Below, piece after piece: positions 1 to 8,590 of a stretch of 18,842 nucleotides of DNA (position 1 is its first letter; each line of letters starts with the position of its first letter). The position numbers were made by a program, and so were the translations under genes. The stretch covers positions 1 to 18,842 of the forward strand of contig CAZEAC010000091.1 of the NCBI GenBank assembly GCA_964510065.1, read 5' to 3'. The notes under the pieces are model-generated. The model was given only the letters and a program-made list of their open reading frames with translations, had not been told where the DNA came from and made no database searches. The stretch comes from CAZEAC01 sp964510065. GTDB taxonomy: Bacteria; Bdellovibrionota_C; UBA2361; CAIXSY01.

Positions 1-1
1 T

Positions 2-763
2 AAATATCTCTTTCTATCTGTGGTCATGGCTACTCTTTTTGGTAGCTTTACTCATTGTTTGCTTGAGTCCTTCGCGCGTGAACAGGCTGGAGCGGCGAAG
101 AGCTCCACTCAGCTACGAGACGAGCTAAATCAGCTTCTTGATGCACAAGTGCGCGAGTGCTTTGGTGCCTCGGCGCTTTCGTCTGTGCGCTTTCAAATAG
201 AACAGCTTCGTCGACGGCTTGGAAATTTCGCCGATTGGCAGGCTGCGTGGAGTGCTTCTGGCTGGAAAGTCATAGCAGTTGAGCAGCAGCTGGAAGGTCC
301 AGCGTGTGAAGTCCATCTCGCCGGACGGTCAGTAAGGCTACGTGGAACAGTCGACCGAGTCGATCGCCATGAAAAAACCGGCGAGATTATGCTCTTTGAT
401 TATAAAACAAGCGATAATGCTTCCGATGTCGAGGAGGCTCACCGAAGCAAACAGGGCTGGGTAAATCTGCAGCTCCCGCTGTACGTTCGACTTGCTGCAA
501 AAGGAGCGCTACACGGAATCGTTTCTGAAAAGATTTGCGCCGGATACCTTCGACTGTCTCGCTCTTCTTCCGAAGGAACGCTCAGTGTCGCAGCGTGGGG
601 CAAAGAAGATCTGGATAGCGCGTGGCAAGAGGCTCTTCGTGTTGGCGAATTAATTGTGACGGAGAATTTTTGGCCGCCGTCGAGCGATCTTCGCGTTCCC
701 GCCGAACTAAGCGATCTTTATGGGGTTGGACAGCTCTACCAAAGCGAGGAGGCTGAGTTGTGA
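2..763 (+). CDS. addB: AddB-like PD-(D/E)XK exonuclease, C-terminal part (5' truncated)
   Basis: The frame is open to the left edge (the window starts inside the gene), so only the last ~254 residues are seen. These form a RecB-type PD-(D/E)XK nuclease domain. An FGSFTHCLLESF segment resembles the G-x-x-x-H motif at the domain start. It is followed by GTVDRVD, then LFDYKTS (catalytic D and K of D-x-K), then QLPLY (the QxxxY motif typical of RecB/AddB nucleases). In the AddAB complex this subunit would cut one strand of a broken end during resection in the cytoplasm. It overlaps the helicase gene by GTGA, which argues for translational coupling and one complex. The tail after QLPLY has a single cysteine, so the C-x2-C-x5-C iron-sulfur cluster of Bacillus AddB appears absent. 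AddB is inferred from the neighbour. A stand-alone RecB-family nuclease is the alternative. Confidence 0.75.
   Translation, partial: KYLFLSVVMATLFGSFTHCLLESFAREQAGAAKSSTQLRDELNQLLDAQVRECFGASALSSVRFQIEQLRRRLGNFADWQAAWSASGWKVIAVEQQLEGPACEVHLAGRSVRLRGTVDRVDRHEKTGEIMLFDYKTSDNASDVEEAHRSKQGWVNLQLPLYVRLAAKGALHGIVSEKICAGYLRLSRSSSEGTLSVAAWGKEDLDSAWQEALRVGELIVTENFWPPSSDLRVPAELSDLYGVGQLYQSEEAEL
747..752 (+). promoter_or_regulatory. Ribosome binding site of the AddA-like gene
   Basis: A perfect AGGAGG lies 7 bases before the GTG at 760. This decides for the GTG start overlapping the upstream stop, rather than the ATG at 781 (residue 8), which would leave almost no protein before the Walker A motif. Confidence 0.8.
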
Positions 764-3700
764 GTACTTTGTCACCCACTATGATTCGTGCCTCGGCGGG
801 AAGTGGAAAGACCTTTCAACTTTCATCCCGGGTAATTCAGATCCTGGCTCAAGGCGAAGGTCCCGAAAAGATTCTTGCAACTACGTTTACCCGCAAAGCT
901 GCTGGCGAGATCTTTTATCGAGTTATTGAGCGGCTAGCGCGAGCGGCGCTTTCAACCGAAGGAGCTGAGCTTCTTGCAGAGCAGATCGGGGACCACTCTT
1001 TTACTCAGGAGCTTGCCGGCCAACTTCTTATGCGCTTTCTTCGTGAGCAACATCGAAGTATGGTTTCGACGATCGATGCTTTTTGCGTTCGCGTGGTTTC
1101 GAGTTTCGCCATGGAGTTGGGCGTACCCTCGCGCTGGCGCCTTGTCGAAGGAAGCGAGCGCGCGCGACTACTGGACGATACGCTTGAGCGCATGTTGGGC
1201 AGCGCCGACTTTGCGTGGCTTTTCGAGTTGCTGATTGGCTCGGATCGGGGCGACTCGCGGCGCTCAGTCTATCGTTCTCTTCGCGTGCCGATACTTGAGA
1301 TGTACGACACATTTCTAGTCGCTCCGGATAAGGCCTGGAAGCCGCTTGCAGAGCCAGAATGCGTAAGTGACCAGGACTATTGCGCTGCGCGAAAGGCGCT
1401 CCTCGTTCTTGCGCTCCCGAAAACTCAGAAAGGTACCGAGAATGCAAATTGGAGAAAGGCGCGAGACAAGTTGGCGCTTCTTCTCGATGCCGGCGATTGG
1501 TCGGAGTTTCTGGCCGCGGATCTAACTTTGGCTGCGCTTGATCCTTCCGGGACATATTACAACATTGAGGCGCCTGCCGGCTGGAGCGCAGTATTCTCGA
1601 CCTTGGCAAAGCATGCTCGTGCCAAGGGCATCGAGATCTATAACAATCAGCAGCGGGCGACGTTGAATCTGCTTCAAACATTTCATCAAGTGCTCACCGA
1701 TATCAAGGCCGAACGCGGTCTAATCGAATTTGCTGATCTTAAACGTTACCTCTCTTCAGCAGCCTGTATGAATGAGCTTGAAGCGCTTTATTTTCGCCTT
1801 GATTCGAGTGTGCGTCATCTTCTTTTGGACGAATTTCAGGATACCGCGCCTGCGGACTGGAATGTATTCGCGCCGATAGCTCACGAAATACTTTCGCAGT
1901 CCAGTGAGTTTCGTTCATTTTTCTGCGTCGGTGATGTAAAGCAGGCCATCTATGGATGGCGCGGCGGCGCGACAGAGCTGTTTGATACTGTCGCCGCGCG
2001 GTATCCACAAATTCAGTCGGTGCGACTCGACACAAGTCGACGAAGTTCAGGAGTTATCATCGATTACGTCAATTCCGTGTTCGCTGAGCTTCCGGCGAAT
2101 CAGGTATTGTCTGATTATAGTGAGGCAGCGTTTAAGTGGCATCGCGGATTCTCGAAGCACAGCACGGTGAAAGCGGCAGTGCCGGGATATGTTCGCGTCG
2201 AAAGCGCGCGCGCGCCCACCGATTATGAGACGTCGAAAGACGTAGTGCTAACGCACACGGCCAAACTGGTTCGAGATCTTCACGTGCGACATCCTTGGGC
2301 CACTATTGGCGTGCTTGTGCGGAAGAACAGCGCAGTGGGGCGAGTATTATATGAGCTCCGAAGTGGCGCAAATCCGATTGCCGCAAGCGGCGAGGGGATG
2401 ACGTACCTGTGCGACTCGCCGGCGGTGACGCTGCTTTTAAATGTACTTACGCTCGGCGACCACCCCGATGATCGTATTGCGCGCTGGTGCGTGGCGCGTT
2501 CGCCGCTTGCAAAGGCGCTTGGATTCGAAGACCCGTTCTCGGATGAGAACGCATGCCTTGTGGCAAAGCGTATCCGTGATTCGGTTGCGATGACAGGAAT
2601 TGCCGGCTACTTCGACTCGATACTTCCGCAGCTCGCGCGATATGTCGATAGACGAGATGGCGGCAGAGTGCTGCAACTTATTGATTGTGCGCGTTCGTAT
2701 GATGCGGAGGGAAAAGTTCGATTGGATGAATTCGTCGCACGCGCGCGGCACGAGAAGATCGGCATGCCTGAGCCGGCTCAGGTTAGAGTAATGACGATTC
2801 ACCAATCCAAAGGCTTGGAGTTTGACATCGTCGTGCTTGCCGAATTGGAGGAGAAGTTAGTTGATCTGCAGAAACTGAAGATTCTGACCGCGCGAGATGA
2901 TACTACTACCGAGTTCACTCGCGCGCTCATCAATCCGCGAGCGGCGGAGCGTGTACTTTCGGATGAGCTTGCAGATGTATATTTTCAGAGTGCTGAGCGC
3001 TCACTCCAGGATTCATTGAGTGTGCTGTATGTTGCGCTTACCCGAGCGCGGACCGCACTGTATCAGGTGGTTGCACCGCGAAAGAAGGAGGCAAAGAATT
3101 TTAGTTCGGTAATTACCGCGGCGCTTGGTATTCCTTCCGAGATAGAACCAGAGAAGATGCTCTTTGAAATGGGCTCTTCGGAGTATGGCAAGGAACCAAC
3201 GGGGCAGCGGAGCGGAGCAAAGGGAGAAATTCGGGCGCCAGCGCTTGCGTTCTTGCCGTCCAAAAGAGTGCGCCGACGCGCGCTACTAGGCCAGAGCCCT
3301 TCTGATCGTGCGCACAGTTCGCGGAATCTCTTTGCTGAGATCTCGCGAGACTCGTCAGCGCAAAAGATTCAGGGTATCGCTTTACATCGTCTTTTTGAGC
3401 AGATTGGTTGGCTTGAAGATGGGGTACCCTCGTTAGAGTCTCAGCGCGCGATTCTCGGCGATTTCCCTTTTGAAAGCGTCGAGAAGGAGCGGCTGCTTGA
3501 GGTATTTGGCAGCGCACTTCAAAAAAGTGACGTGAAAAAGACACTAAGTCGCCAGTCGAGGGAAGGGCTTGAATTATGGCGTGAACGCCGCTTTGCGGTG
3601 AGTATTGATGGCGTTGTGATAAGTGGCGCCTTTGACCGAGTGGAGATTGAAAAAGACGCCAAAGGAAGAGTGCTTCGTGCGCGAATAATCGATTTTAAAA

Positions 3701-3870
3701 GCGATCAGGTGACTAATCGTGAATCACTCGCAGAGCTTACAAACGTATACAAACCGCAGGTCGAGTCCTATAGGCGAGTACTTGAACAGATGTTAGGAAT
3801 TGGGCATGCTGACTGCAGTGCAGTGCTCTTGTTTGTTCGCCAAGGAATTGGCGTCGAGCTTGCATTGTAG
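760..3870 (+). CDS. addA: AddA-like ATP-dependent helicase-nuclease (UvrD/RecB family)
   Basis: A 1036-residue superfamily 1 helicase with a C-terminal nuclease. Walker A is ASAGSGKT (residues 11-18), followed by the TTFTRKAA motif near 41. Walker B/motif II is LLLDEFQDT (~356), motif III is VGDVKQAIYGWRGG (~391), motif V is TIHQSKGLEFD (~679), and motif VI is LYVALTRAR (756-764). The RecB-type nuclease has GAFDR (D959), IIDFK (D978, K980) and Q1000-x3-Y1004, so all catalytic residues are present. Known role of the family: 3'-5' translocase and nuclease that resects double-strand ends for RecA loading. The start is GTG 760, set by AGGAGG and the 4-base overlap with the upstream nuclease gene. 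Somewhat shorter than Bacillus AddA (~1230). A RecB role with RecC is less likely because the upstream partner itself ends in a nuclease domain. Confidence 0.88.
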   Translation: MSTLSPTMIRASAGSGKTFQLSSRVIQILAQGEGPEKILATTFTRKAAGEIFYRVIERLARAALSTEGAELLAEQIGDHSFTQELAGQLLMRFLREQHRSMVSTIDAFCVRVVSSFAMELGVPSRWRLVEGSERARLLDDTLERMLGSADFAWLFELLIGSDRGDSRRSVYRSLRVPILEMYDTFLVAPDKAWKPLAEPECVSDQDYCAARKALLVLALPKTQKGTENANWRKARDKLALLLDAGDWSEFLAADLTLAALDPSGTYYNIEAPAGWSAVFSTLAKHARAKGIEIYNNQQRATLNLLQTFHQVLTDIKAERGLIEFADLKRYLSSAACMNELEALYFRLDSSVRHLLLDEFQDTAPADWNVFAPIAHEILSQSSEFRSFFCVGDVKQAIYGWRGGATELFDTVAARYPQIQSVRLDTSRRSSGVIIDYVNSVFAELPANQVLSDYSEAAFKWHRGFSKHSTVKAAVPGYVRVESARAPTDYETSKDVVLTHTAKLVRDLHVRHPWATIGVLVRKNSAVGRVLYELRSGANPIAASGEGMTYLCDSPAVTLLLNVLTLGDHPDDRIARWCVARSPLAKALGFEDPFSDENACLVAKRIRDSVAMTGIAGYFDSILPQLARYVDRRDGGRVLQLIDCARSYDAEGKVRLDEFVARARHEKIGMPEPAQVRVMTIHQSKGLEFDIVVLAELEEKLVDLQKLKILTARDDTTTEFTRALINPRAAERVLSDELADVYFQSAERSLQDSLSVLYVALTRARTALYQVVAPRKKEAKNFSSVITAALGIPSEIEPEKMLFEMGSSEYGKEPTGQRSGAKGEIRAPALAFLPSKRVRRRALLGQSPSDRAHSSRNLFAEISRDSSAQKIQGIALHRLFEQIGWLEDGVPSLESQRAILGDFPFESVEKERLLEVFGSALQKSDVKKTLSRQSREGLELWRERRFAVSIDGVVISGAFDRVEIEKDAKGRVLRARIIDFKSDQVTNRESLAELTNVYKPQVESYRRVLEQMLGIGHADCSAVLLFVRQGIGVELAL

Positions 3871-3875
3871 CGTAG

Positions 3876-3891
3876 CGCCGCATGAGCGGCG
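3876..3891 (+). terminator. Hairpin after the AddAB-type genes
   Basis: CGCCGC-ATGA-GCGGCG, a 6-bp GC-only stem with a 4-base loop, starts 6 bases after the helicase-gene stop and is followed by TCCTTTG, not a true T run. It could be a weak terminator or an mRNA 3' stabiliser. The next gene starts only 31 bases later with no clear promoter between, so read-through is possible. Confidence 0.35.
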
Positions 3892-3921
3892 TCCTTTGTC
3901 GTGGCCTGAGCATCGCTGTCG

Positions 3922-4926
3922 ATGGATACACCTTTGCCTAATCAAAAGCCTGTTGAGTACTGGCAACAACGCACCTACACCGAAAACGATATTGGGAATC
4001 TGCTTCAGCGGCTAGAACATGCACTTTGCATGTGTGTGACGGTTAATCCCGGCAAGCAGCTTGCCATCCGCGTTTCGAAGCGAGTAGCCGAAACCAAGCA
4101 GGGACATGCTCCGGCGGTCATGCAGCTTATGCGCTGGGTACTGACCACATGGGGAGACGAACACCCCACCGGTTCGATTGTATTTTGTTTAGAGGATGGA
4201 CAAACCGAGGCCAAGTTAGGCATGGTGGCACCGCTTTTTGGGTTTACGAAACGTCGTGATGACATGTCGACATTGCTTATGCCTGATCCGGCCTTTCTTA
4301 CTACGGACGGGTACTCCCTGGAGCGCGGCGAGATCGACTACATTGAGTCGCGACAGGACTGGTCGGAAAAGATTAGCACCGCATTTTGGCGTGGTTCCAG
4401 TTCAGGCCTGGGCTGTGAGGATTGGAGAGAGGCTCCGCGCGCACGTCTGGTACTGGCTTCCGAGCGGTTTCACGACAAGGCAAAGTTTGATGCCAAGTTT
4501 ACCCTCGCGATATCTTATCCCCATAACAATTCCGCCGAGGAGATAACTAAGGCTGGACTTCTTGTGAATTCCATACCGTTTAAAGAGTTTCTGCAATATC
4601 GTTACTTGTTCGACGTTGATGGCGAAAGCTGTGCGTGGCGATCGTTTTTTCTAAAACTTTGCTCACACAGTGTGGTGCTAAAGGTCGAGAGCGAGTATTT
4701 GCAGTGGTATTACGGCTTGCTCGAGCCGATGAAACACTACGTGCCGATCCGCGCTGATATGAGCGATCTCGAACTACGGCTCTCATGGCTAAAGGACCAC
4801 GACGCCGAAGCGTGCGCGATCGCTAAGAGTGCCGCGACTTTGATGAAAAATATCTCTTTTAAGAGCGAAATCGGGCCGTTTGCTTCTGTGGTGAGCGAAA
4901 TACTGCGACGACACCGGGAGGTATGA
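3922..4926 (+). CDS. GT90 (CAP10-like) glycosyltransferase
   Basis: 334 residues with no signal peptide or membrane segment. The hallmarks of glycosyltransferase family 90 are in the right order: AFWRGSSSG (154-162), FLQYRYLFDVDGE (222-234) running into WRSFFLKLCSHSVVLK (239-254), and HYVPIRADMSDL (272-283). The family includes eukaryotic POGLUT O-glucosyl/xylosyltransferases, fungal CAP10 and bacterial lipopolysaccharide-core enzymes. The acceptor cannot be read from sequence. A role in surface glycan or LPS modification is inferred for a Gram-negative cell. No other glycan genes surround it. The ATG at 3922 lacks a strong Shine-Dalgarno sequence (only GAG about 11 bases upstream). It starts 51 bases after the helicase gene, so it may be co-transcribed or have its own weak promoter. 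Confidence 0.85.
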   Translation: MDTPLPNQKPVEYWQQRTYTENDIGNLLQRLEHALCMCVTVNPGKQLAIRVSKRVAETKQGHAPAVMQLMRWVLTTWGDEHPTGSIVFCLEDGQTEAKLGMVAPLFGFTKRRDDMSTLLMPDPAFLTTDGYSLERGEIDYIESRQDWSEKISTAFWRGSSSGLGCEDWREAPRARLVLASERFHDKAKFDAKFTLAISYPHNNSAEEITKAGLLVNSIPFKEFLQYRYLFDVDGESCAWRSFFLKLCSHSVVLKVESEYLQWYYGLLEPMKHYVPIRADMSDLELRLSWLKDHDAEACAIAKSAATLMKNISFKSEIGPFASVVSEILRRHREV

Positions 4927-5049
4927 AGAACTTATGCATCCGTTGACGGGGGTCGACCAAAGATGCAAATCACGATCTGTTTGACCCAGTGAGCGGTTAC
5001 GAAATTCTACTCTACCAAAATGCCAGATGGTTCCATAATCTAAATACCT

Positions 5050-6120
5050 ATGAGTGGCGGACAGTATAGCCTAGTGCGTATAGTAGCGGGTCTGGCCTTG
5101 CTCATGCTTTTTGTGGGCGAGCTGCTCTACGGGGCGCTTCGTGTCGAGTGGGCAAGAGATCCTTTTTGGAATTTTATTGTCGCCGAATTTGGTGCAATTG
5201 CCAGCCTGCTGTTTATCTTTGGATATCGCGATAAGATTGCTGCAATCTTGTTACTTATCGTGCTGGGGCCTGCCATATTCGGTGCCCCGGGAGCGTGGAT
5301 CTTCTTCCGCTTAGTGTACATCTGGATCTTTCTGCAACACCTGATTGTACCTGCGGCACCTTTTGGCTCAATGGATGCACGCGGCCGCGAAGATCCGGCA
5401 GGTGACTGGCGCTACGTTGAATGGCTTCGACCGATTTCATGGGGGCTTGCGAGCATTGCATCTGTAGTAGCAGTGGTGGCACTTCGAGATTTTATCGGCG
5501 TTGATTGGTATCTCCCGGTAATCGCTGCGGCTTCTATTGTCGCGATTGGTGCGCCAATGTTTCTTTGGCGTTCGGCGCGCGCCCTTGCGTGGCTTATTTT
5601 GGTGCTCATGTTAATTGCGGCGATTCTGATTGGCTCGAACCCGGAGGTATCGCCGGCGCTTCTCCTGATGTTACTTTTATTTGAGGCGCACTGGTTGAAG
5701 GCGCAAAGTGCTGCAAATGGAGAGTATCTCTTCTACGATGGGAACTGTGCGCTCTGTCATGGCTTAGTACGATTGGTACTCGCGGAGAGCCAAGCTGATT
5801 CGCCAATGCGTTTCGCGCCGCTTGGAAGCGCCAAGTTTTCAGAATTGGTAAGTGACGATACGCGTAAAGGGCTTCCTGATAGTGTAGTGCTGCGAACGGC
5901 GAACGGAACGCTTCTCACCAGAAGTGACGCGATCCTGAGCATTTTGCGGAAGCTTGGGGGGCTTTGGCAAGTGCTTGCATTAGTATTTGGACTGTTTCCG
6001 CGAACTATTCGTGATTGTGGATACGATTTCATAGCGAAAATTCGCTATAAGTTTTTTGGGAAGAAGGCGACACAGTGTCCAATAATCCCGCAGGGACTTC
6101 GCGAGCGATTTGACTTGTAG
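5050..6120 (+). CDS. Multi-pass membrane protein with C-terminal DCC (DUF393) thiol-oxidoreductase domain
   Basis: 356 residues in two parts. Residues ~8-215 are strongly hydrophobic, with about seven to eight likely membrane segments (near 9-29, 42-59, 62-78, 83-101, 129-147, 155-173, 176-194, 198-212). Residues ~225-356 match the DCC family: YLFYDGNCALCHGLV, with D230, C233 and C236 forming D-x2-C-x2-C, then the typical FAPLGS and SDAIL segments. DCC proteins are usually ~130-residue stand-alone, predicted thiol-disulfide oxidoreductases and are often found near HTTM/gamma-carboxylase-like membrane proteins. Here the two are one chain. Thiol chemistry at the membrane is inferred; substrate unknown. 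I cannot assign the membrane half to a family. No convincing ribosome binding site is seen, and the 123-base gap upstream holds no clear terminator. Confidence 0.82.
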   Translation: MSGGQYSLVRIVAGLALLMLFVGELLYGALRVEWARDPFWNFIVAEFGAIASLLFIFGYRDKIAAILLLIVLGPAIFGAPGAWIFFRLVYIWIFLQHLIVPAAPFGSMDARGREDPAGDWRYVEWLRPISWGLASIASVVAVVALRDFIGVDWYLPVIAAASIVAIGAPMFLWRSARALAWLILVLMLIAAILIGSNPEVSPALLLMLLLFEAHWLKAQSAANGEYLFYDGNCALCHGLVRLVLAESQADSPMRFAPLGSAKFSELVSDDTRKGLPDSVVLRTANGTLLTRSDAILSILRKLGGLWQVLALVFGLFPRTIRDCGYDFIAKIRYKFFGKKATQCPIIPQGLRERFDL

Positions 6121-6198
6121 CAAGTTAGTGGGTGGCGCGGTGTCTTGGTTCTTGTTGATATGGACTTCGAATACGGTCCGCTGAAACTCAAAGAGTTC

Positions 6199-7305
6199 TT
6201 ACTGCCGACTTTCTAAAAACATTCGTAACACAGCGATTTGAAACTCACGGTTGAGTCGTGGATCAAGATACGGATCGATTAACGAGGTAAGCGCGCGCTT
6301 TTCCTGGAGCGCACCGTCCCAATAATTAGCAATTTCGGGGCAGGTATCTTTAAGTAGTTTCCGAAACGCAAGCCGACTCTCTTTGTGCAGTGCGGCAAGT
6401 TCGGAATGCGGCATAGTAAAAATTTCACTTACTACCGCCGGCGAATGGTCCAGAAGGAACCACTCAATCAAAAACGCATGTGGTAAGAGAATATCGGGAA
6501 TAAGTGGCAAAAGCCGGGCGAGCGGAGTAAAGCTGGAAGTAACAAAGCGGCCCTCTTGTTCATATACCGAGAGTAAAAGCCTTCCAATCGAGGGAAGCTC
6601 ACGCTTCGAAGGTTTCCAGTGTAATTCTTGTGGCGGACGCACGCCGCGTGGCATGCCTTGTGGTGGAACTCTCGCGTAGCTTTGTTTTTCGTGCTCTTCA
6701 AAGCCCCGCTCAATTGAACGTATCATCGCTTCGATCTTGTCGGCGGTGAGCGATCGCTTCTTGAGAAGTACATCCATCTTGAATTCGGCAAACTGCTTGA
6801 AGGTAAAGGTCTCCTCGAACGGCGCGCGTGGCCAGCTTTTCTCCCAATAGTCGCCGAGTTTTGCGCGGCGTATAAACTCGGTATCGGCGTATTCTTTGAT
6901 TCGACGCGCGGCTTCGGTGAGGCGCACTTCGGCTTCGACGCTGCCGAAAAGTGACTCGTTTTTGGCGACGCGTTTCCCGCGAGCTTGGCTAAGATCGGTA
7001 AAAATTACCGGCGCTGGATCGGGTGTGGCGCCATGCGAGAGATCCTCGCACATGCGAAGGAGCGCCTTAATAACGCTATTGTTGACGCCGCGTCGGTCGA
7101 TAATGTTCTCCGCGCCTTTTTCAATTACGTCGCCCACGTTCATTGATGCAAGCGGGTGTGTTCCGGATTTGCTAGGCGGGAGGAATTGAGTTACCGGTAT
7201 TCGCTCAACGAATTTAAATCGCGGTGAGCTTTGAAGATGTCGAAATGCGGCTTCGAGGAGCTGTGCGGGCGAGTCCTGCGTCGCGCCTTTTCTCTGCTTG
7301 GGCAT
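6199..7305 (-). CDS. Hypothetical protein with N-terminal helix-hairpin-helix-like region
   Basis: 368 residues, soluble, with no signal peptide; I do not recognise a family. Residues ~50-95 (LASMNVGDVIEKG, then RRGVNNSVIKALLRMCEDL) look like the helix-hairpin-helix pair of the RNA polymerase alpha C-terminal domain or other HhH DNA-binding modules; this is a resemblance only. The middle is charged (KKRSLTADKIEAMIRSIERGFEEHEKQ), followed by a Pro/Arg-rich stretch around VPPQGMPRGVRPPQ and a mostly helical C-terminus. The ATG at 7305 has AGGG 4 bases upstream. It starts 59 bases after the lytic transglycosylase stop on the same strand with no terminator between, so the two are probably one transcript. 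A nucleic-acid role is a weak inference. It converges on the DCC gene with 78 bases between stops. Confidence 0.7.
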   Translation of the reverse strand: MPKQRKGATQDSPAQLLEAAFRHLQSSPRFKFVERIPVTQFLPPSKSGTHPLASMNVGDVIEKGAENIIDRRGVNNSVIKALLRMCEDLSHGATPDPAPVIFTDLSQARGKRVAKNESLFGSVEAEVRLTEAARRIKEYADTEFIRRAKLGDYWEKSWPRAPFEETFTFKQFAEFKMDVLLKKRSLTADKIEAMIRSIERGFEEHEKQSYARVPPQGMPRGVRPPQELHWKPSKRELPSIGRLLLSVYEQEGRFVTSSFTPLARLLPLIPDILLPHAFLIEWFLLDHSPAVVSEIFTMPHSELAALHKESRLAFRKLLKDTCPEIANYWDGALQEKRALTSLIDPYLDPRLNREFQIAVLRMFLESRQ

Positions 7306-7364
7306 GAGCCCTATGATAGCGAGTCGGCAATATATGGCAAGCTAATTAGAAGCCTTGGAGCGAG

Positions 7365-8504
7365 TTATGCTTGCCTCGCGTGGTACGCTATGGCGTTTGC
7401 GCCGAGCTCAAGTGCGCCATTGTGTGGATTGCTACGCCAGCTCCAACCTTTGACAGTTTCGACCATGCGCCAGAAATTTTGCGAGAAGCGCTCAGCGAAG
7501 CTTGGTACTCTGGTTTGCGAGCCCTGTTCTTCCTGTAATACGCGGTACACTTTAAAAAGAAACTGAGTCCCTTCGAGGATGGTCGCTTTGACATCATTGT
7601 TGGGGTTGCTTGATTCGGGGCCGTCATGGTGCAGATAGTAGCTAAGCTCGAATGTCTTAAATAGTCGTTCTGGGCCCTGTAGTTCGGCAATACTCGGTTG
7701 AACTCGTCGGTTAAAATTATAAAGATAATGTGCCACGCCGGCTTCGGCATTCTTCCAAGGATCCATGCAGTTTGATTGTGCCAAGCCAAAAAGCTCGCCG
7801 GTTCTCTTCACAAATTGAAACAAGCCGCATGCCGAAGTTGTTGCCGCGCGTGCGAAAGGATTAAATCCTGATTCGATATCAACCACCGAAAGAAGTACCG
7901 CCTGATCTTCAAGAGAGAGGCCAACTTTGCGAGCGTGATAAAGAACGGCTTGAACTGATTCACGCTGTGCCCAAATTGGTGCGCCGACTCGCAAAAGCTC
8001 GCGGCCCATGCTGCGATCGACATCTTCCGCGTCAAATTCTCTGGTAAATCGAGAAACTTTGAGGATCTCATTTACAGTGTTGTCCGAAATCTGGCCTAGA
8101 ATGAGCTGTTTGTTTATCTCCGAACCGGTGAAGATCGTGAGTCCAAGAAGCACAATGAGCCCCGCATTGAAAAAAGCGTGAAGCGGATAGCGCACGAGGT
8201 AACGCAAGCAGGCGGCGATGCTAAATGCAATCGCGCGTGAAATAAGTAGAAAAGCTTCGTAGACGAAGTAGAATATATGGTGGTTCGGTTCGGCCGGTTT
8301 TGCAGGCTCTGCGGCGGTCGAAGCGCTGGCGGCCTCTGGCGCGGGCTGCTGCAGCGAGGTAGCAGCGGCAAATGCAGCTTCTACTTCCTCGTGTTCCTCT
8401 ACTGTAACTGGCGGCGGCGACGGTTGGGTCACTACCGGCAGGTTGTTATCAACGACCGCCGTCGACGAAGACGCGGCCTTCGCTGGAAATTTCAGAACTG
8501 CCAT
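7365..8504 (-). CDS. Membrane-anchored lytic transglycosylase (SLT domain)
   Basis: 379 residues from the ATG at 8504; a TTG two codons earlier is possible but less likely. Residues 1-75 are a Pro/Ala/Ser/Glu-rich, probably disordered region. Two hydrophobic stretches follow (~77-100 and ~111-126). The SLT goose-lysozyme-like domain spans ~180-260, with the catalytic glutamate E211 in VVDIESGFNPFARA and the downstream GLFQF signature. The enzyme class cleaves the MurNAc-GlcNAc bond of peptidoglycan to give 1,6-anhydro-MurNAc ends, so the domain should face the periplasm. The ~75-residue N-terminal tail before the first membrane segment is unusual for the family and would be cytoplasmic. A TATAAT lies about 95 bases upstream. 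It is probably co-transcribed with the HhH-like protein downstream. Role (division, secretion-machine insertion or turnover) cannot be read. Confidence 0.85.
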   Translation of the reverse strand: MAVLKFPAKAASSSTAVVDNNLPVVTQPSPPPVTVEEHEEVEAAFAAATSLQQPAPEAASASTAAEPAKPAEPNHHIFYFVYEAFLLISRAIAFSIAACLRYLVRYPLHAFFNAGLIVLLGLTIFTGSEINKQLILGQISDNTVNEILKVSRFTREFDAEDVDRSMGRELLRVGAPIWAQRESVQAVLYHARKVGLSLEDQAVLLSVVDIESGFNPFARAATTSACGLFQFVKRTGELFGLAQSNCMDPWKNAEAGVAHYLYNFNRRVQPSIAELQGPERLFKTFELSYYLHHDGPESSNPNNDVKATILEGTQFLFKVYRVLQEEQGSQTRVPSFAERFSQNFWRMVETVKGWSWRSNPHNGALELGANAIAYHARQA

Positions 8505-8590
8505 ACGCAAAACTCGTAAATACTACCTTCCCAATCCTTAACACTATGATCGAGAGAAGTAGGCTTCTTGCTGCAGTAAATCTAAATAAC

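Noticed and set aside
1028..1681. 217-residue open frame antisense to the helicase gene
   Set aside because: It lies wholly opposite a strongly supported gene, is rich in Arg, Pro and Ser as shadow frames are, and has no motif.
4927..5049. TTGACG at 4943 as a promoter for the DCC membrane protein
   Set aside because: No acceptable -10 was found at 15 to 19 bases downstream.
6121..6198. Terminator between the convergent DCC and HhH-like genes
   Set aside because: Only a 5-bp AACTC-AAA-GAGTT stem is visible, too weak to call.
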